A stretch of DNA of 64,000 nt, from the NCBI GenBank assembly GCA_002401695.1, contig NVTV01000002.1, forward strand, positions 1 to 64,000, in the 5' to 3' direction. A model generated the notes under the pieces. It made no database searches. It was given only the letters and a program-made list of their open reading frames with translations, and was not told the origin of the DNA. The stretch's first letter is position 1. Each line of letters begins with the position of its first letter. Source of the stretch: Alphaproteobacteria bacterium. Lineage in GTDB: Bacteria; Pseudomonadota; Alphaproteobacteria; Micavibrionales; Micavibrionaceae. Positions 47,255 to 55,796 of the stretch are shown here, piece after piece. Both the position numbers and the translations under genes were made by a program.

Positions 47255-49091
47255 GGGACGTACTCCCTTTTCGAAGTGGCAACGTCACCGCAATTACAAA
47301 AATGCTTTCAATGCCGATAAACAGGCCAAGCGACCAAAGCGCAGAATCCATAAACCCATAAGCATGCAGGCCAACCCCCAATAAATTAACGCCAAACCAT
47401 GACAAAGCAAGGATCACCGAAAGATAAGAAAATCCGCATAAAACGGCGTGTTTGGTCATATGCGCACTCACCCGTCCATGGATAATCCAGATCAGCCAAA
47501 GCACGATGAGCAACGCGCCATTTTCCTTCGGGTCCCATCCCCAGAACCGCCCCCATGATTGATCCGCCCAAATGCCGCCCAAAACAGTGCCTATCGTCGC
47601 AAAGAACAGAGCCAACAGCGCGGCGGTCAATGTGCTTTTGAACAGGGTATCGTCAGGGGCATTGCCGCCATTCCATCGTGATTTTATCAACGTGTAATGC
47701 GCAAGAATGCTGGTCAATGCGCAAAAAGCATAGCCCGCCGTGATGCAGAGAACATGGGTGGTCAGCCAGAAATTTGTATTAAGAACGGCGGTCAACATAA
47801 CAAAGCTGTCACCATTCAGATTGTGCGAAAACCCAAGAATATGCAAGAAAATCGCAAGCCCCAGCCCCAGCCATAACCACAGAGATTTCCTGTCCCTACG
47901 ATAAGCGATCAGTGCATAAAGCGTAGCAATAAGGCTGGCGAATAATATCGTTTCGTACAGCGTACTGACGGGCGGCCTGTCCAGAATAAAGATTCGCAAA
48001 GCAATACCGCAAAGCTGGCAGATAAAACTACCCAGCAGCGCCGTAGAAGCCGCCGTCATTTGTAGAGCGTTACTGCGGAATAGGGAGGTGATAAGTGCCG
48101 TCATCCCGATTAAACAAATGATAAAGCTGATGAAAAACGGCGGGTATAGGTTGTAATAATACTCCGCGTTCAGTGCCTTGGGGCGTACCTGCGCGGTGTT
48201 TGAGGTGACATGTACGTATAAATCACGCGCGGTGTTATCCCATTTTTCCATGTCGCTGCCGTAATAGGCTGTGCTTAAATCTTGCCAGTGTTTCAGTTGC
48301 GTATTGTTATCTGCGGATAGAGATTCCCAAGGCGATAACCACCCACCGTTATCGGTTGGAATGACTTTAAAAACATCACTGCTCTGCCCTGTTTCTTGCA
48401 GCAGACTAAGCGTGAAGGACAAATGCGCTAAGGCTTGTTCTTCAGGTGTATATGCCTCGATATCATGTTTTTTTTCGGCGATAATATCTTTCAGCGTTGC
48501 TTGCAAAACACCTTGAAGTTCCAGCGTCTCGACAAAGCTGAGCGTTCTTTCGGTGTAAGGTTTAAACGGCGCGGGCAGGCTGTTGGGTAATGTTGTGGAA
48601 AGCGGCAGGATAAGCGTTAAACTGCCGAGCAGATTTTGCAAAGATACAACGTTCTTTTGCAGGATAATCAGCTCTCTTTGCTGCACTGACCAGTCCGCCT
48701 CATCCGCGCCGACAATGCTGAGGATCATTTTTTGTTTTGTGCGCAGAACTTCGGATATCTCCTTATAGGAATAGAGCTTATTCTTACGTCGTTCCAAATG
48801 CAGGATTGTTAATATCTCGGGATTGATAATTTTCAGAACAGGGCGTGTTTCTGCGCGTGCAGGGTCAAATAATGTCTCGATCAGCCAAGCCAGCGCGCCA
48901 CTTTCTTTGCCTGAAAAGGTGCGCAACTGTATGCGGGCAAAGCTGTCTAATGGCTTTATTCTGCCCTCATGCAATATGGGCAGCCGCGCGATAGAGGAGG
49001 TATCAAGTTGCACAACATCTTGGCCTTGTGCTTGGGCGGGCATGGTAAAAAACAGGCAAACTACGGATAAAAGGATCAAAAATCTAGGCAT
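47247..49091 (-). CDS. ccsA: Cytochrome c biogenesis protein CcsA-like (System II), with N-terminal extension
   Basis: The 614-residue protein has a signal sequence (PRFLILLSVVCLFF...AQA) and a periplasmic N-terminal domain of ~300 residues (LPILHEGRIKPLDSFARIQL). A C-terminal multi-helix haem-handling domain follows, with the WWD-type motif WGRFWGWDPKENGALLIVL and conserved His in TTHVLCITAGY and GLHAYGF. With ResB it forms the cytochrome c synthetase. ATG 49091 has AAGGA 5 nt upstream; the longer frame to 49154 lies inside resB. It overlaps resB by 8 bp. Confidence 0.88.
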   Translation of the reverse strand: MPRFLILLSVVCLFFTMPAQAQGQDVVQLDTSSIARLPILHEGRIKPLDSFARIQLRTFSGKESGALAWLIETLFDPARAETRPVLKIINPEILTILHLERRKNKLYSYKEISEVLRTKQKMILSIVGADEADWSVQQRELIILQKNVVSLQNLLGSLTLILPLSTTLPNSLPAPFKPYTERTLSFVETLELQGVLQATLKDIIAEKKHDIEAYTPEEQALAHLSFTLSLLQETGQSSDVFKVIPTDNGGWLSPWESLSADNNTQLKHWQDLSTAYYGSDMEKWDNTARDLYVHVTSNTAQVRPKALNAEYYYNLYPPFFISFIICLIGMTALITSLFRSNALQMTAASTALLGSFICQLCGIALRIFILDRPPVSTLYETILFASLIATLYALIAYRRDRKSLWLWLGLGLAIFLHILGFSHNLNGDSFVMLTAVLNTNFWLTTHVLCITAGYAFCALTSILAHYTLIKSRWNGGNAPDDTLFKSTLTAALLALFFATIGTVLGGIWADQSWGRFWGWDPKENGALLIVLWLIWIIHGRVSAHMTKHAVLCGFSYLSVILALSWFGVNLLGVGLHAYGFMDSALWSLGLFIGIESIFVIAVTLPLRKGSTSHA

Positions 49092-50208
49092 GTTTATCCT
49101 TTCCGTTTTTGGGTTTTTTCTTCGGGCTACGTCCGCGCATAAATAAATGCACAATCAGGCCGATACACATGGTCAGACCCGAAATATAGGGAAAAGATCG
49201 CCCGACATTCCAAACCGCCGCCAGCACTGATACATCGCCCTGCGGCGTCTTAATGAACGAGGATTGAAAAAAGGTGTAGCCCTTATACCGCAAAGGCTCG
49301 TTCATCGAAATAATGCTTTCCCATTGCATGTCGCCATCCCGTATCAAGACGGTAGATTGGTATGCTTTGGCCATATCGGTGCCGGGGTGGATATCCTTTT
49401 TAAACGCCAGCAAGGTAATGGAAAATGGCAGCCTTCTATGTTGCCTGCGCAGCGCGAATTTATAGGTTTTCCCATCCACCGAAATCGTGGGGTATTTCGG
49501 AACATCTTCCAGCGAGACAAAGATCTCGTGCGTATCATCGTAGGTGACCTGAAAGACCAAGCCTGCCATATTCTCTTCGTTGTTTTTCTTGGGCGGTGCG
49601 GTTTCTAACTGCATATGCTGCGCCATGCCGATATGGTGTTTTGTCTTGTTTTCGCGTGCCACAATTTTGCAATTCTCACAGGCTTCGTGAATATCGATGG
49701 CGAAGGGGAATTGCTTATCAAGGCTCAGGGAATGGTGCGCTTTGATATCTTGGTGATTGAGCGTCATTAAGGTTCTGCCTTGCTCATTCATAATCACGAA
49801 CTCACGCATATGATAATCGGAGATGATGCTCTTTTGCTCTCCCTCACCTAAAGCGATATAGCCTTCACTGCTGAATAATGCCGTAAACAACCCGCCCAAC
49901 AATAATAACAGCACGCTGATATGCGTCAGAATAATGCCGGAATTGCGTACCGTCCACGGGCTTTTGAATACCAGCTTAAAGGTCAGATTAATGAAGATCA
50001 GCCCCAGAAATATCGGCATACCGGGCAATGGAATAATGCCGCCAACCCAAACGATAGGCGCGGCGAAGAATATATGCGTTGCCTGATACAGTCCGATATA
50101 TTTCTGCGCAATTGTTCCCGTGACAAGGTAGGCCATGACGATCGGAATCGTATAGTTTAACAACGTCGGTTTACAGAGCAGCGTAAATAATTTTCGTGTT
50201 ATCGTCAT
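49084..50208 (-). CDS. resB: ResB-like cytochrome c biogenesis protein (System II)
   Basis: The 374-residue protein has three N-terminal membrane helices (~15-35, 60-80, 92-112), a large periplasmic domain and a final helix near ~345. It contains LRYKGYTFFQSSF and GDVSVLAAVWNVGRSFPYISG, typical of ResB/Ccs1. It is first in an operon of four: ResB, CcsA, TlpA-like, ArsC-like. Most alphaproteobacteria instead use System I (CcmABCDEFGHI). Confidence 0.85.
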   Translation of the reverse strand: MTITRKLFTLLCKPTLLNYTIPIVMAYLVTGTIAQKYIGLYQATHIFFAAPIVWVGGIIPLPGMPIFLGLIFINLTFKLVFKSPWTVRNSGIILTHISVLLLLLGGLFTALFSSEGYIALGEGEQKSIISDYHMREFVIMNEQGRTLMTLNHQDIKAHHSLSLDKQFPFAIDIHEACENCKIVARENKTKHHIGMAQHMQLETAPPKKNNEENMAGLVFQVTYDDTHEIFVSLEDVPKYPTISVDGKTYKFALRRQHRRLPFSITLLAFKKDIHPGTDMAKAYQSTVLIRDGDMQWESIISMNEPLRYKGYTFFQSSFIKTPQGDVSVLAAVWNVGRSFPYISGLTMCIGLIVHLFMRGRSPKKKPKNGKDKHA

Positions 50209-50280
50209 GATTTGCGCATTCTAACCATTGCGCGTGAAATCGCTAGTGCAAAGTTATGATTTTGTGATATGACCTGCATT

Positions 50281-50511
50281 ATGAATGAAGATAAATTACA
50301 AGAGATCGAAATTGCGCTGGCCTATCAGGATCAGCAACTTCAAGAGCTGAACACTGTGATCACCGATCAGTGGAGGCAAATGGAGCTGTTAAAGGCGCGT
50401 CTGGATAAGGCGTTGTCTAAGATTGATCGTCTGGAAGGCGGCGGTGATGATGGTGATGCGTCACTGTCTTCAATCGAGCGCGCCGCGCAAGATAGACCTC
50501 CACATTATTAG
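50281..50511 (+). CDS. slyX: SlyX family protein
   Basis: The 76-residue protein is a coiled coil (EIEIALAYQDQQLQELNTVI, then a QWRQMELLKARL stretch) ending in the family's characteristic PPHY. The role is unknown. ATG 50281 begins the family-length protein; an upstream in-frame ATG at 50269 has no better ribosome site. Divergent from resB. Confidence 0.85.
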   Translation: MNEDKLQEIEIALAYQDQQLQELNTVITDQWRQMELLKARLDKALSKIDRLEGGGDDGDASLSSIERAAQDRPPHY

Positions 50512-50535
50512 AAGATTACTAGAACATTATTAGAA

Positions 50536-51516
50536 TCACGCCGCCTCAATAAACGGTGTAAAAAATTCATGGAGATTGTCACGCACCTCATCGGGGTCTT
50601 TTAGCCTGTTGAGCTTAGCTCTGAATTCTGCCGCGCCCCTAAACCCCGTGCAATACCAAGACAGATGCTTACGCGCAAAAGGTACGCCTTTACGCTCTCC
50701 GTAATACTCTAAGATCGCGTCGTAATGATTTAGTATAAGGGCGAGCTTTTCAGCTGTGCTTGGCTCCGCGCCGATTATCTCGGTTTTCAAATATGTCATG
50801 ATTTGTTGCAGTAACCACGGCTTGCCCTGACACCCGCGCCCAATCATAACCCCGTCCGCACCCGATTGTTCCATGGCATCAATCGCATCTTGTGGGGTCA
50901 GAATATCTCCATTCACGATCAGCGGGATATTAATGGCATCCTTTGTTGCGCGGATCGCCTGCCAATCGGCTTGTCCGTTATATTTCTGATCACGCGTTCT
51001 TCCGTGGACGGTAATCATCTGCACGCCGACATCCTCCGCCTTTTTGGCCAGAGTGGGGGCGTTGCGGTTTTCATTATCCCATCCAAGGCGCATTTTCACC
51101 GTGACAGGGATTTTCACCGCTTTCACGGTTGCCGCCATAATTTCCGTCGCCAGCGTTTCATCCTGCATCAGCGCAGAGCCAGCCATTTTCTTAACCACCT
51201 TCTTAACAGGGCAACCAAAATTGATATCGATAATCGCTGCGCCTCGGGCTTCGTTCATGCGCGCCGCTTCGGCCATAATATCGGGATCACACCCCGCCAG
51301 CTGCACTGCCATGGGGAACTCTTCGGCATAATTTTCGTTCATCTTCAAAGACCGGCTGGTCTCTTGAATCATTTCACGGCTGGCAATCATTTCGGAGAAT
51401 ACAAGCCCCGCGCCATATTGTTTAATCAGCTTACGAAAAGGCAAGTCGGTGATGCCCGACATCGGCGCCAAAAAGACGGGGTCATCAATCGCAATGTCAC
51501 CAATCGAAAATCCCAT
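50536..51516 (-). CDS. dusB: tRNA-dihydrouridine synthase B
   Basis: The 326-residue FMN-dependent TIM-barrel enzyme reduces uridines in the tRNA D-loop. Motifs include LAPMSGITDLPFR, IDINFGCPVKKVVKKMAGSAL with the catalytic Cys, VTVHGRTRDQKY and GVMIGRGCQGKPWL. The length is normal for DusB. Its ATG directly abuts the msrA stop codon (51517-51519), so the two are translated in tandem. Confidence 0.95.
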   Translation of the reverse strand: MGFSIGDIAIDDPVFLAPMSGITDLPFRKLIKQYGAGLVFSEMIASREMIQETSRSLKMNENYAEEFPMAVQLAGCDPDIMAEAARMNEARGAAIIDINFGCPVKKVVKKMAGSALMQDETLATEIMAATVKAVKIPVTVKMRLGWDNENRNAPTLAKKAEDVGVQMITVHGRTRDQKYNGQADWQAIRATKDAINIPLIVNGDILTPQDAIDAMEQSGADGVMIGRGCQGKPWLLQQIMTYLKTEIIGAEPSTAEKLALILNHYDAILEYYGERKGVPFARKHLSWYCTGFRGAAEFRAKLNRLKDPDEVRDNLHEFFTPFIEAA

Positions 51517-52185
51517 TTATGGCCTTTGTTGCAGCTTCAGCTTCTTGGCCTGCTTCTTATAGAAAACGCGTGGATGAACTTCGCCGTTCTCTTTTTCGTA
51601 CTTCTCGTAATATTGCTGGTGATATTCCTCACCTGCCCAGAATTTCACCGCCGCACTGGCCTTGGTTACGATGGGATTGCTGTATGTCTTCTGCGCATCT
51701 ACTTTTGCGATCAACTCCTCGGCAATCTCTTTTTGCGCGTCATCATGATAGAAAATTTCCGAACGATATTGCGTGCCAACATCAACACCCTGACGGTTCA
51801 GCGTGGTTGGATCATGGGCTTTGGTCAGGAAGAATGTGACTAATTCCTCATAGGATACTTTATCAGGGTCAAAGGTGATCTCTATGGCTTCGGCGTGGCC
51901 TGTTTGGCCTGTTGTGATGTCGCGATAGCCGGGTTCTTGTAAATCTCCGCCCGTATAACCAACATTTGTGTGTAAAACACCGTCCAAAGCGCGAAATTCG
52001 CTCTCTAAACACCAAAAGCAGCCACCAGCCAGCGTGGCGAGGGGGTAATTATCGGGCTTATCTGTCATTAGGTCGCTTCCTTGTGCATCTAATACGCCTT
52101 CTACCGCCAAAGACGGTGTGTTCAGGGCGGTAAAGGTCAGTCCTATCAGCCCCACGAATATAGCAATTATTGTAATAATACGCAT
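51517..52185 (-). CDS. msrA: Peptide methionine (S)-S-oxide reductase, exported
   Basis: The 222-residue protein has a signal peptide (MRIITIIAIFVGLIGLTF, cleavage near SLA). The MsrA domain has catalytic Cys in AGGCFWCLE, GYTGGDLQEPGY, and TGHAEAIEI. It repairs oxidised methionine, here in the envelope. ATG 52185 follows AAAAGG at a good distance; an upstream ATG at 52203 has none. Directly upstream of dusB. Confidence 0.93.
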   Translation of the reverse strand: MRIITIIAIFVGLIGLTFTALNTPSLAVEGVLDAQGSDLMTDKPDNYPLATLAGGCFWCLESEFRALDGVLHTNVGYTGGDLQEPGYRDITTGQTGHAEAIEITFDPDKVSYEELVTFFLTKAHDPTTLNRQGVDVGTQYRSEIFYHDDAQKEIAEELIAKVDAQKTYSNPIVTKASAAVKFWAGEEYHQQYYEKYEKENGEVHPRVFYKKQAKKLKLQQRP

Positions 52186-52253
52186 AATTCTACCTTTTTT
52201 CATGTTTTAACGTTATTATACCTCTATGAGACTATTCGCAAGGAATGAGAGAA

Positions 52254-52970
52254 ATGTTTCTAAAAAAAACAAAATTGCTGAATTATGGTGATCGCCCGCA
52301 AGGCATAGAGCCGTCTATCATCCTGTTGCATTATACAGGGATGGAGAGCATGCAAGCGGCAAAAGATCGCCTCACTGACCCTAAAATCGAGGTCAGCGCC
52401 CACTATTTGATTGATGAGGATGGCTCTATTGATAATTTAGTGCCCGAGGATAAGCGTGCATGGCATGCGGGCATTGCCTATTGGGATCATGAAACGGATA
52501 TTAATTCACATTCTATCGGTATTGAAATTGTTAATCGCGGGCATGAATTTGGCTATCATCCTTTTCCGGTAGAGCAAATGCAAGCGGTGGCAAAGCTTTG
52601 TCGCGAAATTATGGCACGTCATGATATCGTCCATGTCCTTGGGCATTCCGATGTCGCGCCGGAGCGCAAACAAGACCCGGGGGAGCTGTTCGACTGGGAA
52701 TGGCTGTCTGTGCAAGGGGTCGGCCTTTGGCCTGATCCTACGGTTGATGAGTTGGAACAAGCCAAAAAAATTGCCCGTAATGATTATGAGGCGGGAAAGC
52801 TGTTCATTGCGCTTGGCTATAACCCTATGGCGGCTTACGTGGATATTGTAACCGCATTCCATCGCCATTATCACCCCAAGACCTTCCTTGCTGAAGTGGA
52901 AGGCGTGGCGCGCGAGCAATCCATTGCGCGGCTTTTATCGTTAATGCGCCAAAACCGTGGTGGAATTTAA
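52254..52970 (+). CDS. N-acetylmuramoyl-L-alanine amidase (AmpD/amidase_2 type)
   Basis: The 238-residue protein shows the zinc ligands of the family: IILLHYTGM, the SIGIEIVN Glu-containing strand and VLGHSDVAPERKQDPGELFDW. A C-terminal helical segment (AKKIARNDYEAGKLFIALGY) resembles a peptidoglycan-binding domain. There is no signal peptide, so it probably recycles anhydro-muropeptides in the cytoplasm as AmpD does. ATG 52254 has AAGGA 9 nt upstream; ATG 52245 touches it. Confidence 0.9.
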   Translation: MFLKKTKLLNYGDRPQGIEPSIILLHYTGMESMQAAKDRLTDPKIEVSAHYLIDEDGSIDNLVPEDKRAWHAGIAYWDHETDINSHSIGIEIVNRGHEFGYHPFPVEQMQAVAKLCREIMARHDIVHVLGHSDVAPERKQDPGELFDWEWLSVQGVGLWPDPTVDELEQAKKIARNDYEAGKLFIALGYNPMAAYVDIVTAFHRHYHPKTFLAEVEGVAREQSIARLLSLMRQNRGGI

Positions 52971-52989
52971 AGAGAAAGTTAAACTGCTT

Positions 52990-54009
52990 TTACATTGGAT
53001 CCGGAGCATGTTCTATAGACATATCATCCTCTGTCTCTGCGCTGAACGTAGGTTCTGGAGCATTCGCAGATGGAGTATCCTCGTAAATGGATGGTGGAAA
53101 AACAAGATTCCCGATTACATTACTGGGCGTGGCGTGCTCTACCAGTATATCGGTTCTAATATAACGTGTTGTTTCTTTTTCGGCTATGTCTTCATCGCTG
53201 AGTCCGGGAAGCCCCATTGAATGCCCTTCTATGTATGGCTTTATGTTATTCATTTCAGGGTTTGTTATGCTCATCGCATATTCAATGACTTCTCTGGTTT
53301 CAACTTGTGGTAAATCTGTTTGTTGAGGGATACTTGGGTTTGCCATTAATTCCCCATCTTCATTTGTTAAAGCGCCCCATACGGCAACATAAGCCAATGG
53401 GTTTTTTACTGCAGAGCCGCCTTTCAGTATTATATCTGTGTCTAGCTCAACCCCGGCATAGCTTTGCTCTGTACCGGTCATCTGCTCGGCTTGTTCCTTC
53501 GTATAGAAACCTATTGTAACCGATGCGCTGTCGCCTTCTTTTCGATGCAATGTTGCAGGAACGGGCCCTATATCACTATAGAAAGCAGCGGCAACAACAA
53601 CATGACTTTGTAAGTTCCCTTGCATAACAACAATTTGATTATCTTCCGGATTTTTTGTGTCCGTAACAAAGTCATTAAATTTTGTTTTCAGTATTTCGGG
53701 TGCAGAGTTTGATCCAAACCCTATTAAGGCTACGCGATCACGCAATGTAACCGATTCCCCATCTTCTTTTTTAATTGTAACATCGTACGTATCGACATCT
53801 TGTATTGCGCCTGCAAGTCGAACGGTGTGGTTTGAAGATTGAAAAGAAAAATTATTGTCGTCTACAATCATCGCCGGATCAGCTTTTTCAGCCTCATCTT
53901 TGCCGACAGCTATAATAAAGGATTGTTTAAAATTATCATGAGTTACATTGGGATATTCTACCGCACGGTTAAAATATCTGGTCAACATATCTTGTTTAGA
54001 TTCTGGCAT
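52990..54009 (-). CDS. Unknown protein with possible gamma-glutamylcyclotransferase-like motif
   Basis: The 339-residue soluble protein contains VALIGFGSNSAPEIL, reminiscent of the YGSN substrate loop of gamma-glutamylcyclotransferases. Further on, SDIGPVPATLHRKEGDSASV and an acidic ELDTD segment follow. The C-terminal ~40 residues are Pro/Glu-rich and look disordered. The family link is weak and from motif appearance only. ATG 54009 is chosen, with GGGA upstream; the frame to 54114 lacks a site. Confidence 0.55.
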   Translation of the reverse strand: MPESKQDMLTRYFNRAVEYPNVTHDNFKQSFIIAVGKDEAEKADPAMIVDDNNFSFQSSNHTVRLAGAIQDVDTYDVTIKKEDGESVTLRDRVALIGFGSNSAPEILKTKFNDFVTDTKNPEDNQIVVMQGNLQSHVVVAAAFYSDIGPVPATLHRKEGDSASVTIGFYTKEQAEQMTGTEQSYAGVELDTDIILKGGSAVKNPLAYVAVWGALTNEDGELMANPSIPQQTDLPQVETREVIEYAMSITNPEMNNIKPYIEGHSMGLPGLSDEDIAEKETTRYIRTDILVEHATPSNVIGNLVFPPSIYEDTPSANAPEPTFSAETEDDMSIEHAPDPM

Positions 54010-54164
54010 CGTGAATTCCCACTTTTTTTCATAATATAGTGTCTGTGTGTAGAATGCAAGAATCAAAGAGTATGTTTGCCGTAACGCGTAGCACTTCAGA
54101 TGGTTTTCACACATGTGCGTTAAAATTTCTTGATATTTATCTTTAAAACAATCATTGTGCCGTG

Positions 54165-54553
54165 GTCGAAGAAATCGGGTGGCCGCTATATGTCTTATGA
54201 TGTGTAGAGGAAAGTCCGGGCTTCACGGAAAAACGACGCCGGATAACGTCCGGGGAGGGGGCAACCCCTTACGGCCAGTGCTGCAGAAAATAAACTACCT
54301 CTCTTTATCTTCGGATGGCGAGGGGAAAAGGTGAGAAGGTGCGGTAAGAGCGCACCGCGAATTCGGTAACGGATTTGGCATGGTAAACCCCGTCGGAAGC
54401 AAAACCAAATAGGAGCTGCATGTTACTTCGGTAACAGGTGTTTTTCGCACTGTGGCTCGGGTAGGTTGCTTGAGGTATTTGGTAACAGATATCCTAGATG
54501 AATGGTCACCCCTGATTTATCAGGACAGAACCCGGCTTATAGATTTCTTCGAC
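54165..54553 (+). ncRNA. rnpB: RNase P RNA, bacterial class A
   Basis: Universally conserved blocks occur in order: GAGGAAAGTCCGGGC (54211-54225), AGAGCGCACCG (54347-54357), GGTAAACCCC (54382-54391) and GATGAATGGTCACC, then GACAGAACCCGGCTTA near the 3' end. Helix P1 is 12 perfect pairs: GTCGAAGAAATC (54165-54176) with GATTTCTTCGAC (54542-54553), which sets both ends. It is the catalytic RNA that trims tRNA 5' ends. Confidence 0.96.
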
Positions 54554-54626
54554 ATTTTCTCATTTTATGTTAAATAATGTATATAAGTACATTATTTATG
54601 CATAGGCCGTTTTTAGCGATTATAAA

Positions 54627-54656
54627 AAAACCGCCGGAGGAGTGTCCGGCGGTTTT
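54627..54656 (-). terminator. Strong hairpin terminator, best read on the minus strand
   Basis: AAAACCGCCGGA (54627-54638) pairs with TCCGGCGGTTTT (54645-54656) around a 6-nt loop. On the minus strand it runs into seven T; on the plus strand into only four. It can serve the 29-codon gene upstream on the minus strand and may also stop rnpB transcripts. Confidence 0.85.
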
Positions 54657-54727
54657 CATTGGTTTTCTTGTTCGTCTGTATGTTTATAAGAATCCCCACG
54701 AAACACACGGCTATAAAGGTTTAACGG

Positions 54728-54817
54728 TTATTTGTTGGCATGATATGTATACAAAATCGTACCCATATACAGGCCTCCGTTTACAGCAAGAACAAGCATT
54801 AATATACTCATAAGCAT
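54728..54817 (-). CDS. Small hydrophobic membrane peptide, 29 residues
   Basis: ATG 54817 follows GGGGA at 7 nt. The peptide begins MLMSILMLVLAVNGGLYM and ends in a polar YTYHANK, so it has one membrane segment. The minus-strand terminator at 54627-54656 lies 72 bp downstream. No similar family is recognised. The evidence is a good ribosome site, hydrophobic composition and a terminator, not similarity. Confidence 0.45.
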   Translation of the reverse strand: MLMSILMLVLAVNGGLYMGTILYTYHANK

Positions 54818-55147
54818 AATTTATTCCCCACACAGGTTAGTCGTTACTATTTAGTAAGTGAAACCAGTTTTAGCATATTTATTTCGTAAAATGCAAGGGT
54901 TTTTCTATGTTTTGCAGTAACTTAATTTTGTATGTCGCGGAATATAAGGGGTTTCGCATATAAAAAATATCCAGAAAAAGTGCATTTTTTATGCAAAATA
55001 GAATTTCTGTCATGGTATTTTGATCGGAAGTGGCGGAATTTAAAGTTATTTTCCTTCATTTTATAACGTTATGAAATGTATGCGGGCATTTATAAATATT
55101 GGGCGAAGTATTCATATGTTGGTTACTAGGCTTACTTACGCACATAC

Positions 55148-55168
55148 TTATCCACAACTTTATCAACA
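55148..55168 (+). promoter_or_regulatory. Two tandem DnaA-box-like sites upstream of mraZ
   Basis: TTATCCACA (55148-55156) is a perfect consensus DnaA box. TTATCAACA (55160-55168) differs at one position. They are head to tail with a 12-bp period, about 160 bp before the mraZ ATG. Confidence 0.5.
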
Positions 55169-55213
55169 AAATAAAAAATATGTTATTTATTAGGGTATTA
55201 CAATGAGTTCTTG

Positions 55214-55254
55214 TTGACGTCCCAACTATTCCCATGATATCCCATATATATCCA
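55214..55254. promoter_or_regulatory. mraZ promoter region with MraZ-box array
   Basis: TTGACG at 55214-55219 is a likely -35. CCCA occurs at 55221, 55231 and 55241, and TCCA at 55251: exactly 10-bp spacing. On the minus strand this reads TGGG-N6-TGGG-N6-TGGG, the known MraZ recognition pattern, and points to autoregulation of the dcw operon. No clean -10 is seen. Confidence 0.65.
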
Positions 55255-55325
55255 TGACGTGTCGCGAACGGGCGTGTTTTGGTGTTCTTTTGGTTTTCAT
55301 CTGGCTATCTAAGGGTTTTGGCTTC

Positions 55326-55796
55326 ATGGCGCTGTTTTTGTCAACATTTACGAATAAGGTCGATAAAAAGGGACGGGTATCCGTGCCTGCGCCATTCCGT
55401 GCGGCTTTGGCGGATCAGCTTCATCACGGCGTTGTGCTGTTTTGCTCGAACCAGCATTCTTGTCTGGAAGGCTTTGATTGGGCGAAGATGGATGAGATCG
55501 GCGACCGTATGGATCACTATGATCTGTTCTCTGACGATCAAGATGATCTTGCCACTACTATTTTCGGCGAAAGCGTTCAGTTATTCTTTGATAGTGAAGG
55601 GCGCGTGACCTTGCCGGCTGAATTGATCGAGGCCGCAAGCCTTGGTGATCGTGTGACCTTTGTCGGTCTGGGGCGTAAGTTCCAGATATGGAATCCCGAG
55701 ATGTTCGCGCGCCGTAAAGCGCAAGCGCGCGGCGCGGTGCAGGATCGTAAATTAACCGTTCCCAAAAATTCTGGTAATACGGGGGGCAGTCAATGA
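55326..55796 (+). CDS. mraZ: Transcriptional regulator MraZ
   Basis: The 156-residue protein has two AbrB-like SpoVT domains: FTNKVDKKGRVSVPAPFR and then LFFDSEGRVTLPAELIE. MraZ binds TGGG repeats upstream of the dcw operon and controls its own expression. ATG 55326 begins the conserved MALFLSTF; the frame is open upstream to 55254, across the MraZ boxes. Its TGA overlaps the rsmH ATG (ATGA). Confidence 0.94.
   Translation: MALFLSTFTNKVDKKGRVSVPAPFRAALADQLHHGVVLFCSNQHSCLEGFDWAKMDEIGDRMDHYDLFSDDQDDLATTIFGESVQLFFDSEGRVTLPAELIEAASLGDRVTFVGLGRKFQIWNPEMFARRKAQARGAVQDRKLTVPKNSGNTGGSQ

Noticed and set aside
50866..51843. 325-codon open frame on the plus strand opposite dusB/msrA
   Set aside because: It is antisense to two clearly conserved enzymes, spans their junction, and has a His/Arg/Phe/Ile-skewed composition typical of a shadow frame.
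54577..54813. 78-codon plus-strand frame after rnpB
   Set aside because: It runs through the terminator hairpin at 54627-54656 and lacks a ribosome site; the minus strand has a better small gene there.
55254..55325. Longer mraZ start at 55254
   Set aside because: The extension covers the MraZ-box array end, is not conserved-looking, and the family begins at the MALFLSTF start.
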